64,000 nt of DNA, taken from assembly GCA_002281485.1 (NCBI GenBank), contig NCGF01000006.1, positions 96,345-160,344 on the forward strand, read 5' to 3'. Below the pieces are notes generated by a model. It saw only the letters and a list, made by a program, of their open reading frames with translations. It was not told where the DNA came from and did no database searches. Made by a program: the position numbers and the translations under genes. Numbering within the stretch: position 1 is the first letter of the stretch; the number at the start of each line of letters is the position of its first letter. This document shows, piece by piece, positions 25,827 to 35,237 of the stretch. The stretch is from Sphingomonas sp. 28-66-16 (GTDB taxonomy: Bacteria; Pseudomonadota; Alphaproteobacteria; Sphingomonadales; Sphingomonadaceae).

Positions 25827-27089
25827 TTAATAATTTGTCTTGAACGCGCGAATCAGCCGCTGGAAGGCGGCCATGCCATGCGGCCGGTGCACGGTCTGAT
25901 GCACGGGCGAAATCGCCCGCAAATCAGCCGGATCGGAGGCCGCATATTGTGCCAGCCCGGCCAGTGTCGCAAAGGCCGGGCCGCTGTGCGCCTCGGGCAG
26001 CGCGGTCAGCCCACGCGGCCGCCCGACCCGCACCGACCGGCCGAGCGCTGCCTGGACATAATCGGCGATCCCCTTCAGCTCGGCGCCGCCGCCGGTCAGG
26101 ACCACCTGGCGCCCGACCGGCCCGCCGAAGCCGAGATCGGTCAACGCCTTCTGCACTTCGACCATCAGCAGATCGAGCCGCTGCCGGATCACCCCGATCA
26201 GCTGCGCCTTGGTGATCCGCGCGCCATCGCTGGCATCGTCATCGGCCGAAATCGGCGCGACGTCGATCATGTCGTGATTGTCGCGCGGCGAGGCGTTGGC
26301 GGAGCCGTAGAAACATTTCATCCGTTCGGCCTGCGTCCGGCGGGTGCCGAACGCGCTGGCGATATCATCGGTAATGTCGGCCGCGCCGATCGGGATCGAG
26401 GTGAGCCCCACGAGCATGCCGCCGGCGAACAGCGAGACGTTGGTGATCCCTGCCCCCATCTCGACGAGCGCGACGCCCAGCTCGCGCTCCTCGTCGGACA
26501 GGCATGCCATCCCCGTCGCCACCGGCGAGGCGATGATCGACTTCACTTCGAGATGCGCCGAGCGGACGCACAGATCGAGATTGCGCACCGGCGATCCATC
26601 GGCGGCGACGACGTGGATGTGCACGCCGAGCCGATCGGCATGCAGCCCGAGCGGCTTCTTGACCCCGGTCAGCCCGTCGAGCGTATAGAGCGTGGGTTGG
26701 GCATGGAGCACCATCCGCCCGGCCGGGTCGATCGACTCGCGCCCCGCCGCCAGCAGCGCATCGATATCGGCCTGTTCGATCCGGTGGCCGCCCAGTTCGA
26801 CCTCGACCGAGGCGACGTCTGAGACGAGCCCGCCGGCCGAAAAGCTCACCCAGACATTCTCGATGTTGAGCCCGGCGATCCGCTCGGCCTGTTCGACGGC
26901 TTCGCGCACCGCTGCTTCGGTCGCGGCCATGTCGGCGATATAGCCGCGCTTGACGCCGCGACTCTCGCGCTGGCCGGTACCGAGCACGATCAGTTCGCCG
27001 CCCTCGGCCTTTTGCGCGATCATCGCCGACACCTTGGACGAGCCGATGTCGAGTGCGGTAATCAATCCTTCGGGAGCTGCCTTCGCCAT
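25827..27089 (-). CDS. ftsA: Cell division protein FtsA
   Basis: The product is 420 aa of the actin fold. It has ITALDIGSSKVSAMIA (phosphate loop), the 1C domain region with VSFSAGGLVSDVASVEV, and the nucleotide site VVLTGGGAELKGI. The C-terminus FQRLIRAFKTNY is the short amphipathic membrane-targeting helix. FtsA tethers FtsZ to the inner membrane. It follows ftsQ by 3 bp, and 104 bp separate it from ftsZ, where a separate ftsZ promoter may lie. Confidence 0.97.
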   Translation of the reverse strand: MAKAAPEGLITALDIGSSKVSAMIAQKAEGGELIVLGTGQRESRGVKRGYIADMAATEAAVREAVEQAERIAGLNIENVWVSFSAGGLVSDVASVEVELGGHRIEQADIDALLAAGRESIDPAGRMVLHAQPTLYTLDGLTGVKKPLGLHADRLGVHIHVVAADGSPVRNLDLCVRSAHLEVKSIIASPVATGMACLSDEERELGVALVEMGAGITNVSLFAGGMLVGLTSIPIGAADITDDIASAFGTRRTQAERMKCFYGSANASPRDNHDMIDVAPISADDDASDGARITKAQLIGVIRQRLDLLMVEVQKALTDLGFGGPVGRQVVLTGGGAELKGIADYVQAALGRSVRVGRPRGLTALPEAHSGPAFATLAGLAQYAASDPADLRAISPVHQTVHRPHGMAAFQRLIRAFKTNY

Positions 27090-27092
27090 GTC

Positions 27093-28022
27093 TTATCCTT
27101 CCGTGCCGCGGCTCATCGCGGTCTGCACTATTGGTTGGCTCTCGCTCGTATCGGTGATCGCGCGCTGGGTTTCGGCGCCGGGCTTGCGGACGACCAGCCG
27201 GGTCGGATCGCGCATGTCGAACCGCAGCCAGCCCTTGCCGAGCAACGGGCGGGCGCCGTCGAGCTCGGCAAATTTCACCAGTGCGCGCGTGGGTTCCTCC
27301 TCGGGCAGCACCAAGGTCTCGCCGGTTTCGAAGGTCAGGTTCCAGCGCCGGTTGCCAACCCAGGTGGCGGCCCTGACCAGCGGGCGCAGCGCCGGTGCGG
27401 AATCGAGCAGCGCACGATAGGCGGGCGTCTGCAGATTGGCACCCTCGCCGATGACGAGCGGCAGATCGGGCATCTTGTCGAGCGCGACCGGCTCGAGCAG
27501 CACGCCGTTCGCGTCGATCAGCGTCAGCTGGCCGTGATTCTGCCATACCGCCGCCGGCTCGCGCTCGACGATGTTGACGACCAGCTTGTCGGGCAGCCGG
27601 CGCGACACCTGGGCGTCGGCGATCCAGCCATAACCGAGCAATTTCTGGCGAACCCCCTCCAGATCGACCAGCGGCATCGCTCGCGATTGCTGTTCGAGCA
27701 CGACGGCATAGACCGTCATCGCGTTCATCCGCTTCGCGCCGGTGATCTCGATCCCCTCGACCCGGAAGCCGGCCTTGCCCACCTGCTCGGCAGCAGCCAC
27801 CCCGATCGCCTGCGGTACGCCGAAAAACGCGCCGACCGTCACCGATACCGCGAGCACCAGCGCGAGAATCGCGAGCGTCGCCGCCCGCCGCAGGGTCGCC
27901 TCGCTGACCGGCAGCAGCGCGATCGCGCGGTCGATCGACGATCGCTTCGTCTGCCGGGTCTGGCGCCGTTGCGGCTGGACGGGGCGCCGCGCCGGGGCGC
28001 CCCGCTTGATCGTCTTGCTCAT
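27093..28022 (-). CDS. ftsQ: Cell division protein FtsQ
   Basis: The product is 309 aa: a basic cytoplasmic tail, one transmembrane helix (LAILALVLAVSVTVGAFF), a POTRA domain (FRVEGIEITGAKRMNAM) and the beta domain (VVNIVEREPAAVWQNHGQL). FtsQ binds FtsL/FtsB and recruits late divisome proteins. ATG 28022 overlaps the ddl stop by four bases, which decides the start against a longer open frame. Confidence 0.94.
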   Translation of the reverse strand: MSKTIKRGAPARRPVQPQRRQTRQTKRSSIDRAIALLPVSEATLRRAATLAILALVLAVSVTVGAFFGVPQAIGVAAAEQVGKAGFRVEGIEITGAKRMNAMTVYAVVLEQQSRAMPLVDLEGVRQKLLGYGWIADAQVSRRLPDKLVVNIVEREPAAVWQNHGQLTLIDANGVLLEPVALDKMPDLPLVIGEGANLQTPAYRALLDSAPALRPLVRAATWVGNRRWNLTFETGETLVLPEEEPTRALVKFAELDGARPLLGKGWLRFDMRDPTRLVVRKPGAETQRAITDTSESQPIVQTAMSRGTEG

Positions 28023-28939
28023 AACGCCGCCTCCACGATGCGCTGGACGAGTTGCGGATAGCTCATGCCGCGGTGGCGCGCCTGTTCGGGGACCAGGCTG
28101 AGGGGGGTCATGCCCGGCTGGGTGTTGACCTCGAGCAGGAACAAGCCCTCGGCGCCCTGCTCGTCGTCCCAGCGGAAATCGGCGCGCGAGACGCCCCGGC
28201 AGCCGAGCAGCCGGTGCGCCTCGAGCGCGATCCGTTCGCACGCCGACGCGATCGCGTCGGGGATGTCGGCGGGATAGATGTGGTCGGTCATGCCCTCGGT
28301 ATATTTGGCATCGTAATCGTAGAAACCGCTCTTTGGCCTCAGTTCGGTCACGCCCAGCGTCTCGCCGTCGAGCACGGCGGCGGTCAGCTCGCGCCCGCGA
28401 ACGAAGGGCTCGGCGAGCAGCTCGTCGAATGCCTGCCACGGCCCTTTGGCGTCGGCTGCAATCGGATTGCCGTAATTGCCGGCCTCGGTGACGATCGCGA
28501 CGCCGACCGACGAGCCTTCGTTGACGGGTTTCAGCACATAGGGACGCGGGATCGGATCGCCCTCATACAAGCTCGCCGACTTGACGATCCGCCCGCCAGG
28601 CATCGGGATGCCGTGCGGCACCAGCAGCAGTTTGGTGAGCTGCTTGTCGATCGCGATGACCGAGGTGGCGAGGCCGGAATGCGTATATTTCAACCCCATC
28701 AGGTCGAGCATGCCCTGCACCGCGCCATCCTCGCCCGGCGTGCCGTGCAGCGCGTTGAACACCACATCGGGCGCGGCCTCGGCCAGCTTCTGTGCAACGT
28801 CACGGCCCATATCGATTCGCGTCACACGGTGACCAAGCGACTCGAGCGCCTCGGCAACGCCCGCACCGGTGACGAGCGACACCTCGCGCTCGGCGGACCA
28901 GCCGCCCATCAGGACCGCGACGTGGAGGGCCCTGGTCAT
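28019..28939 (-). CDS. ddl: D-alanine--D-alanine ligase
   Basis: This is a 306-aa ATP-grasp enzyme making D-Ala-D-Ala for the peptidoglycan stem. It shows VLMGGWSAEREVSL at the N-terminus, VFNALHGTPGEDGAVQG, KPVNEGSSVGV in the ATP site, and FLLEVNTQPGMT with the metal ligands near the C-terminus. All catalytic segments are present. It is separated from murB by 184 bp that hold a palindromic repeat, unlike most junctions in the cluster. Confidence 0.97.
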   Translation of the reverse strand: MTRALHVAVLMGGWSAEREVSLVTGAGVAEALESLGHRVTRIDMGRDVAQKLAEAAPDVVFNALHGTPGEDGAVQGMLDLMGLKYTHSGLATSVIAIDKQLTKLLLVPHGIPMPGGRIVKSASLYEGDPIPRPYVLKPVNEGSSVGVAIVTEAGNYGNPIAADAKGPWQAFDELLAEPFVRGRELTAAVLDGETLGVTELRPKSGFYDYDAKYTEGMTDHIYPADIPDAIASACERIALEAHRLLGCRGVSRADFRWDDEQGAEGLFLLEVNTQPGMTPLSLVPEQARHRGMSYPQLVQRIVEAAL

Positions 28940-29007
28940 GCCAGCGCCCTCCCCACCGCCGCGTTTGCCGAGCGAAAGAGTGTCATCGAAGCGCCACCCG
29001 CCACGCC

Positions 29008-29095
29008 GTCATTGCCGTGCAAGCGGGAATCTGCGGACCCAACCACGCTGCAGTTCTCCGCAAGGCCGATGAGTCCCCGCTTTCGCGGGGATGAC
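29008..29095. repeat. Palindromic interspersed repeat between murB and ddl (REPIN-like)
   Basis: The left end GTCATTGCCGTGCAAGCGGG and the reverse complement of the right end (GTCATCCCCGCGAAAGCGGG) form an imperfect inverted pair about 88 bp apart end to end. The right arm contains the compact hairpin CCCCGCTTTCGCGGGG, a motif commonly seen as an interspersed repeat in GC-rich proteobacteria. It lies in the 184-bp gap between two cell-wall genes. Confidence 0.65.
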
Positions 29096-29123
29096 GACGG
29101 GGAGCCGGAGATTACTGTCATGC

Positions 29124-29999
29124 TCATGCGACCTCGCCCACCCGCTGGATTTCCCATTCAAGCATCAACCCCGAATGCGCCTTCACCCTCTGCCTCACTT
29201 CTTCGCCCAAGGCCTCGATATCGGCGCTCGTCGCCGACCCCAGGTTGAGCAGGAAATTGCAGTGCTTCTCGCTGACCTGCGCGTCGCCGATCCTGAGGCC
29301 CCGGCATCCGGCGGCATCGATCAGCGCCCAGGCCTTGTGCCCGTCGGGGTTCTTGAAGGTCGACCCGCCAGTCTTCGACCGCAGCGGTTGCGATTCCTCG
29401 CGCGCGGCGGCGATGCGGTCCATCTCGGCCTGGATCGCAGCAGGATCGCCTGGGGTGCCCTGGAACGTCGCCTCGACCACGATCGCGCCCTCGGGCAGCG
29501 TCGAGTGGCGGTAGCTGTAGCCGAGCGCCTCAGCAGGCATCGTCTCGACCGAGCCATCACGCAAAACGACGACGCAGGCCATCAGTACGTCCCTGGTCTC
29601 ACGCCCATAAGCGCCGCCGTTCATCCGCACGAACCCGCCGACCGTGCCCGGAATGCTGCGCAGGAACTCAAGCCCCGCAATCCCGGCGTCGCGCGCGGTC
29701 GACGACACCAGAATGCCCGACGTACCGCCGCCGCAGGACATGGTCTTGCCATCGCCCCAGGCGGTCGCGACGCTGAACGGCTTGCCCAGCCGCACCACGA
29801 CACCGCGATAGCCGCCATCGCGTACGATCATGTTGGAGCCGAGACCCAGCGCCATCACCGGCATTTCGGGGTCGAGGTTGGCGAGGAAATCGCTCAAATC
29901 TTGAATGTCGGCGGGTTCGAAAAGCCACTGCGCCGTCCCGCCCGACTTGAACCACACCAGTGGCGCGAGTGGGGCGTTGGGCGTGAGGCGACCTCGCAT
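29124..29999 (-). CDS. murB: UDP-N-acetylenolpyruvoylglucosamine reductase
   Basis: This 291-aa FAD enzyme reduces the enolpyruvyl group to give UDP-MurNAc. It shows LGLGSNMIVRDGG, the FAD-site segment FLRSIPGTVGGFVRMNGGAYG, and GGSTFKNPDGHKAW with the catalytic Ser. Homology begins at RGRLTPNAPLAPLVWFK, so ATG 29999 fits. Its ribosome site GGGGAGGGG is provided by the palindromic repeat just upstream. A GTG at 30134 overlapping the murC stop (GTGA) would add 45 repeat-encoded residues and cannot be excluded. Confidence 0.95.
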   Translation of the reverse strand: MRGRLTPNAPLAPLVWFKSGGTAQWLFEPADIQDLSDFLANLDPEMPVMALGLGSNMIVRDGGYRGVVVRLGKPFSVATAWGDGKTMSCGGGTSGILVSSTARDAGIAGLEFLRSIPGTVGGFVRMNGGAYGRETRDVLMACVVVLRDGSVETMPAEALGYSYRHSTLPEGAIVVEATFQGTPGDPAAIQAEMDRIAAAREESQPLRSKTGGSTFKNPDGHKAWALIDAAGCRGLRIGDAQVSEKHCNFLLNLGSATSADIEALGEEVRQRVKAHSGLMLEWEIQRVGEVA

Positions 30000-30008
30000 T
30001 TTCTCAAG

Positions 30009-30114
30009 CCCCTCCCCTTCAGGGGAGGGGTTGGGGTGGGGACTTTCCCCATGCGCGCCGATCTCGGTGAGACTGACAGCCCCCACCCCCTGCCCCTCCC
30101 CTGAAGGGGAGGGG
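30009..30114. repeat. Palindromic G/C-tract repeat at the murC-murB junction
   Basis: Each end is itself a hairpin: CCCCTCCCC TTCA GGGGAGGGG (30009-30030) and CCCCTCCCC TGAA GGGGAGGGG (30093-30114). These are extended by TTGGGGTGGGG and CCCCACCCCC inward, so the 106-bp element is one large inverted repeat. Both strands can be read as HPSPSGEG/HPNPSPEGEG peptides, a well-known translated repeat in proteobacteria. It lies between murC and the murB core in an otherwise overlapping gene chain. Confidence 0.8.
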
Positions 30115-30130
30115 TGATGTGTTGCCCCAC

Positions 30131-31549
30131 TCACGCCCTCACCTCAGCAATCGCGTCGGCAAGCCCCGCTGCCCATTTCGTAATGTCACCCGCCCCCAGG
30201 CAGATCACCATGTCGCCCGGCTGCACCATTTCCGCCAACGTCTCCGCCAGCGCCCCCGCATCAGCCACCAGCGCCGCTGAGCGGTGGCCGCGCGTCTTCA
30301 GCCCATTGACCAGCGCGCCCGAATCGACGCCCTCGACCGGCGCCTCGCCCGCCGCATAGACCGGCGTCACCAGCACCACATCGGCGTCGTTGAACGCCTG
30401 CTGAAACTCTTCCATCAAATTGCCGAGCCGCGAGTAACGGTGCGGCTGGACCACCGCGATCACCCGCGCGGTGGCGCCTTCGCGCGCTGCCGACAGCACC
30501 GCGCGAATCTCGACCGGATGATGGCCGTAATCGTCGATCACCGTCACCACGCCGCCGTCGAGCGCCACTTCGCCGACCTTGGTGAAGCGCCGTTTGACCC
30601 CGCCGAACTTGGCGAACCCCTGCTGGATCGTGGCGTCGTCGATGCCGAGTTCGAGCGCCACGCCGATCGCCGCCAGCGCGTTCTGCACATTGTGCCGCCC
30701 CGGCATCGGCAGCTCGATCCCCTCGATCGAGCGCACCGAGCCGTCGCGGTGGCGGACGATCGTCTCGAAACGGTTGCCCCCCGGAATGGGCGTTACATTG
30801 ACGCCCCGGACATCGGCCTGCGCGGAGAAGCCATAGGTCACGACCCGGCGGTCACGGACGCGCGGGATGATCCCCTGCACTTCGGGATGATCGAGGCACA
30901 GCAAGGCGGCGCCGTAAAAGGGCACATTCTCGACGAATTCGACATAGGCGTCTTTCGCCTTTTCGAACGAGCCATAATGATCGAGATGTTCGGGATCGAT
31001 GTTGGTGACGACCGCGATCGTGCCGTCCAGTCGCAGGAAGCTGCCGTCGCTTTCGTCGGCCTCGACCACCATCCAGTCGCTCGCGCCGAGCCGCGCGTTC
31101 GAGCCATAGCTGTTGATGATGCCGCCGTTGATCACCGTCGGATCGACGCCGCCGGCATCCAGCAACGCCGCGACCATCGACGTCGTCGTCGTCTTGCCAT
31201 GGGTGCCCGCGACCGCGACGGTAGATTTGAGCCGCATCAGCTCGGCGAGCATCTCGGCGCGGCGCACCACCGGAATCCGCCGTTCGAGCGCCGCCTCGAC
31301 CTCGGGATTGCCGCGCGCGATCGCGGTCGAGGTGACGATCACCGCCGCGTCGCCCAGATTGTCGGCACGGTGGCCGATATGCACGGTGATGCCCTTCGCC
31401 CGCAGGCCGGCGATGACATAGCCCTCGGCGACGTCGGAGCCCTGCACCCGATAGCCCAGATTGTGCATCACCTCGGCGATGCCCGACATGCCGATCCCGC
31501 CGATGCCGACGAAATGGATCGTCCCGATATCGGTCGCGACCCCCCTCAT
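30131..31549 (-). CDS. murC: UDP-N-acetylmuramate--L-alanine ligase
   Basis: This 472-aa Mur ligase adds the first amino acid to UDP-MurNAc. [17 protein letters not shown] is the UDP-binding N-terminal segment, [14 protein letters not shown] the ATP loop, and [12 protein letters not shown] the C-terminal ligase motif. It follows murG's neighbourhood on the minus strand: murG ends 12 bp before its start. Its TGA overlaps a GTG that could be the original murB start. Confidence 0.97.
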   Translation of the reverse strand: MRGVATDIGTIHFVGIGGIGMSGIAEVMHNLGYRVQGSDVAEGYVIAGLRAKGITVHIGHRADNLGDAAVIVTSTAIARGNPEVEAALERRIPVVRRAEMLAELMRLKSTVAVAGTHGKTTTTSMVAALLDAGGVDPTVINGGIINSYGSNARLGASDWMVVEADESDGSFLRLDGTIAVVTNIDPEHLDHYGSFEKAKDAYVEFVENVPFYGAALLCLDHPEVQGIIPRVRDRRVVTYGFSAQADVRGVNVTPIPGGNRFETIVRHRDGSVRSIEGIELPMPGRHNVQNALAAIGVALELGIDDATIQQGFAKFGGVKRRFTKVGEVALDGGVVTVIDDYGHHPVEIRAVLSAAREGATARVIAVVQPHRYSRLGNLMEEFQQAFNDADVVLVTPVYAAGEAPVEGVDSGALVNGLKTRGHRSAALVADAGALAETLAEMVQPGDMVICLGAGDITKWAAGLADAIAEVRA

Positions 31550-31561
31550 GCGCCCATTCCC

Positions 31562-32722
31562 TTAAGCATAGGCCGCCTGGTCGCCGAACTTGATCGGCCG
31601 CGCGGCGCCGATCATCGTGGTGCTGGTCGGCGCATCGAGGCTCTCGACCAGATCGGCGAGATCGCGCGCGGCATCGGGGCGCCCGCAGCCCCGCGCCCGC
31701 GCGGCGGCATTCTGGAGCGCGGCAGGGTCGAGCCCCAGCTTCTGCATCTGTTTGGCGAGCTCGATCGGGGTGAAGCTGCGCTGGTCGATCACGCGCGCGC
31801 CGCCCGCGCTCGCCATCTCGCGCGCGTTGGCGGTCTGATGATCGTCGGTCGCGCTGGGCAGCGGCACCAGGATCGCCGGGCGGCCGGCGGTGGTCAGTTC
31901 GGCGAGCGTCGAGGCGCCGGCGCGCGCGATCACCAGATGCGCCCAGGCGAGCTGCTCGGGCAGATCGGGGAGATAGGTCGCCAGCTCGGCGGCGATCGAC
32001 AGCTCGGCATATTTGGCGCGCACCTTGTCGATGTCCTCGACCCGCGCCTGATGGGTGACTTGCAGGCGGCGGCGAAAGCTGATCGGCAGCAACGCCAGTC
32101 CGTCGGGCACGACCTCGCTCAGGATGCTCGCGCCCTGGCTGCCGCCGGTCACCAGCACGCGGAAGATGCCGTCGTCCTCGAGCAGCGGATAAGGTCGCGT
32201 CCGCAGCGTCAGCACCGACTCGCGCACCGGGTTGCCGATCAGGTGCGTTTTGCCGCGATACGCCGGTTTGAGCCGTTCGACATCGGGATAGGAGGTGGCG
32301 ATCGCATCGACCTTGCCCGCGACGAGCCGGTTCACCCGGCCGAGCACCGCATTCTGCTCGTGAATCACGGTCGGCACGTGACGGGCAAAGGCGCCGAACA
32401 GCGTCGGCAGCGCGGGATAGCCGCCGAAGCCGATCACTGCGGCGGGATGACGCTGGCGGAACAGCCCCATCGCCATCGATCGACCGGCGACGATGCTGGT
32501 TGCCGCGCGCACCCAGCCCATCGGCCCGCCGCCCATCCGCCCCGCCGGCAGGATATGCGTCTCGATTTCGTCGAATAGCCCTGGAAAGCGGACGCCGCGC
32601 TCGTCGCTGAACAGCGCGACCGAATGGCCGCGCCGGATCAATTCGGCGGCGAGCGCCGCAGCGGGCACCATATGGCCGCCGGTCCCCCCGGCGGCGAGGA
32701 CGAAATCGCGGTTCTGCGTCAT
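31562..32722 (-). CDS. murG: UDP-GlcNAc:lipid I N-acetylglucosaminyltransferase
   Basis: This 386-aa GT-B enzyme turns lipid I into lipid II on the inner face of the membrane. LAAGGTGGHMVPAAALA is the N-terminal glycine-rich loop, HEQNAVLGRVNRL and VTGGSQGASILSE follow, and RAGASTLAELTTAGRPAIL is the UDP-GlcNAc site. ATG 32722 overlaps the ftsW stop by four bases and decides the start. There is a slightly long C-terminal tail after the last domain. Confidence 0.96.
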   Translation of the reverse strand: MTQNRDFVLAAGGTGGHMVPAAALAAELIRRGHSVALFSDERGVRFPGLFDEIETHILPAGRMGGGPMGWVRAATSIVAGRSMAMGLFRQRHPAAVIGFGGYPALPTLFGAFARHVPTVIHEQNAVLGRVNRLVAGKVDAIATSYPDVERLKPAYRGKTHLIGNPVRESVLTLRTRPYPLLEDDGIFRVLVTGGSQGASILSEVVPDGLALLPISFRRRLQVTHQARVEDIDKVRAKYAELSIAAELATYLPDLPEQLAWAHLVIARAGASTLAELTTAGRPAILVPLPSATDDHQTANAREMASAGGARVIDQRSFTPIELAKQMQKLGLDPAALQNAAARARGCGRPDAARDLADLVESLDAPTSTTMIGAARPIKFGDQAAYA

Positions 32723-33942
32723 TGGCCGCTCCACCTGACGATGTAGGGAGATCGCGTCAGAAACGGATTGCGCCGCGTAAACGCGAGCAGCAACCCCATC
32801 CCGATCGACAGCGCGATCATCGACGAGCCACCATAGCTGATGAAGGGCAAGGTCATCCCCTTCGACGGCGCGATGCCCGTGTTGACCGCCATGCTCACCA
32901 ATGCCTGCACCCCGAACTGGGTGGCGAGGCCGGCAGCAGCGAGCAGCAGAAACGGATCGGGCTCGTCGAGCAGTTTGACGAAAACGCGCACCACCAGCGC
33001 GAGAAACAGCAGCGCGATCACGCCGCACGCAATCAACCCGAATTCCTCGCCGATCACCGAAAAGATATAATCGGTATGCGCTTCGGGGAGCCGGAACTTC
33101 ATGATCCCGCCGCCCGGCCCGGTGCCGGTCAGCCCGCCCGAGGTCAGCGTCGCATAGGCCATGTCGGTCTGATAGTGATCGATCGCCGCCCCCTCGTCGC
33201 CGCGAAACAGGAATGCGTCGATCCGGATCCGCGCGGTATCATAGAACAGATAGGCAGCGCCAAGGCCCACCGGCGCCGCCGCGACCAGCCCGCCGAGCAC
33301 GCGCAGCGGCGTGCCCGCAATCATCAGCAGCGCCATCCAGATCACCGTGAAGATGATCGTCTGGCCGAAATCGGGCTGCAGCATCAGCAGGCACGCCACC
33401 AGCGCGGTCGCCGCGGCGCTGATCGGCAAGACCGGCAGATCGGGCTCCTTGGCGCGCAGCGACAACAGCCACGCAATCGCCACGATGAAACACGGCTTCA
33501 GGAATTCGGACGGCTGGAATTCGGCAATGCCCACGCTGATCCAGCGCCGCGCGCCATTATGCTCGACGCCGATGAACGGCGCCAGCGCCAGCAGCACGAG
33601 GAACAGCCCGGCACCGACCAGCGCCATGCGCCGCGCGGCCGCGACCGGGAGCATCGATACGACGAACATCACCGGCAGCGACACGGCCACCCACATCACC
33701 TGTCGCCAGAAATAATAGAGCGGCGGGTAATGGAGCTTGTCGCCCGAATAGCGCACCGCCGATGCCGGGCTCGCCGCCGCCACCGCCAGCAGCCCGATCG
33801 CGATCATCAGCAGGGCGAGGAGCAACAGCACCCGGTCGATGTCGAAGAACCACATGCTGAGCGGCGAGCGATCGCCGCGGCCGCCGCGCGGGCGGACGCG
33901 CGTCCACAGATCCTGCCGCCGGTCGATCTGCATCTCGGTCAT
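32719..33942 (-). CDS. ftsW: Septal peptidoglycan polymerase FtsW (SEDS family)
   Basis: This is a 407-aa inner-membrane protein with about ten helices. It shows the SEDS family features NGARRWISVG, FQPSEFLKP, the catalytic-loop Asp region around AHTDYIFSVIGEEFG, and GMTLPFISYGGSS. It polymerises lipid II with FtsI. ATG 33942 overlaps the murD stop by four bases, which excludes the longer Arg-rich upstream frame. Confidence 0.96.
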   Translation of the reverse strand: MTEMQIDRRQDLWTRVRPRGGRGDRSPLSMWFFDIDRVLLLLALLMIAIGLLAVAAASPASAVRYSGDKLHYPPLYYFWRQVMWVAVSLPVMFVVSMLPVAAARRMALVGAGLFLVLLALAPFIGVEHNGARRWISVGIAEFQPSEFLKPCFIVAIAWLLSLRAKEPDLPVLPISAAATALVACLLMLQPDFGQTIIFTVIWMALLMIAGTPLRVLGGLVAAAPVGLGAAYLFYDTARIRIDAFLFRGDEGAAIDHYQTDMAYATLTSGGLTGTGPGGGIMKFRLPEAHTDYIFSVIGEEFGLIACGVIALLFLALVVRVFVKLLDEPDPFLLLAAAGLATQFGVQALVSMAVNTGIAPSKGMTLPFISYGGSSMIALSIGMGLLLAFTRRNPFLTRSPYIVRWSGQ

Positions 33943-35237
33943 GCCAATGCCTCCACCGCGTGGCGAAACGCGTCCCCGCGCGCCTCGTAATCGCGAAACT
34001 GGTCGAACGATGCGCATGCCGGGGAGAGCAGCACGGTCTCGCCGGCGCTCGCGCGGACCGCCGCCGCCGCCACCGCGCGATCGAGCGTTTCGCAGCGTTC
34101 GACCGGAAGGTCTGCGCTCAATATCTCGGCAAAGCGGTCGCCGGCCTCGCCGATCGTATAGGCGCGCGCGATCCGCCCGAAATGCGGCCGGCACGCGCTC
34201 AGGTCATTTCCCTTGGCGCGCCCGCCGACGATCCAGTGGATGCTCTCGAACGAGCCCAGCGCGGGGGCCGCGCTTTCGGGATTGGTCGCCTTGCTGTCGT
34301 CGACGAAGGTCACGCCGTTGCGGACCGCGATCGTCTGCATCCGGTGGGCGAGCCCCGTGAAGCTCGCCAGCCCTTCGTCGATCGCTCCCTCGGGGATGCC
34401 GAGCGCCTGCGCCGCGTTGATCGCCGCCAGCGCGTTCTGGGCGTTGTGCGGCCCCTGCAGCGCGGGCCAGCGCGACTGATCCATGCAGAAGCCCGGCGCG
34501 ATCTTGATCAGGTCCTCGCCACGCGCCGAAAGCGCACGCGCAATTTGCGCCGACGGCGCATCGGCGATCGAAATGATCGCCTTGTGCCCCGCTGACTGCA
34601 TCGCGAACAGCCGCGCCTTCGCTGCGGCATAGCCTTCGAACCCGTCATAGCGATCGAGATGATCGGGGGTGATGTTGAGCAGCACCGCAACGTCGCAATC
34701 GAGGCTGAAGGTCAGATCGATCTGATAGCTCGACAGTTCGAGGACGTAGACTCCGCCGGCCGGCAATGGATCCTGCTCCAGAATCGGCAGCCCGATATTG
34801 CCGCCCATCAGCGTCGGCACCCCCGCGCCGGCGACGATGTGGTGGAGCAGCGCCGTCGTCGTCGACTTGCCGTTGGTGCCGGTGATGCCGACAACCCGGT
34901 GCGGGGGCAGCGCCGGACGGGCCTGAGCAAACAATTCGATGTCCCCGATCATGGGCACGCCAGCCGCGCGGGCGCGCCTTGCGACGGGATGGGCGTTGAT
35001 CGGCACCCCCGGCGAGACCACCACGCCGTCGAAGCCGGCGAGATCGAGGGTGGCGGTGTCGGCCAGCGTCAGACCTGCGGGATAATGGTGGATCACGGCC
35101 TGGCGCCGCGCCTCGTCCATGTCCCAGGCAATCACCGTCGCGCCGCTTGCGACCAGCGCGCGCACCGTTGCCGCGCCCGAGCGCGCGAGCCCCAGCACCG
35201 CGAAGCGTTTGCCGCGCCAGAGGTCGCTCGTGATCAT
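33939..35237 (-). CDS. murD: UDP-N-acetylmuramoyl-L-alanine--D-glutamate ligase
   Basis: This 432-aa Mur ligase adds D-Glu. It shows [33 protein letters not shown] (ATP loop), the central [13 protein letters not shown], and C-terminal [11 protein letters not shown] and [22 protein letters not shown] 35237 overlaps the mraY stop by four bases, and its own stop overlaps ftsW. Confidence 0.97.
   Translation of the reverse strand: MITSDLWRGKRFAVLGLARSGAATVRALVASGATVIAWDMDEARRQAVIHHYPAGLTLADTATLDLAGFDGVVVSPGVPINAHPVARRARAAGVPMIGDIELFAQARPALPPHRVVGITGTNGKSTTTALLHHIVAGAGVPTLMGGNIGLPILEQDPLPAGGVYVLELSSYQIDLTFSLDCDVAVLLNITPDHLDRYDGFEGYAAAKARLFAMQSAGHKAIISIADAPSAQIARALSARGEDLIKIAPGFCMDQSRWPALQGPHNAQNALAAINAAQALGIPEGAIDEGLASFTGLAHRMQTIAVRNGVTFVDDSKATNPESAAPALGSFESIHWIVGGRAKGNDLSACRPHFGRIARAYTIGEAGDRFAEILSADLPVERCETLDRAVAAAAVRASAGETVLLSPACASFDQFRDYEARGDAFRHAVEALA

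Noticed and set aside
30284-32578. A 764-codon plus-strand frame antisense to murC and murG
   Set aside because: murC and murG on the other strand carry all family motifs. The plus frame is rich in Arg, His and Asp with no domain pattern.
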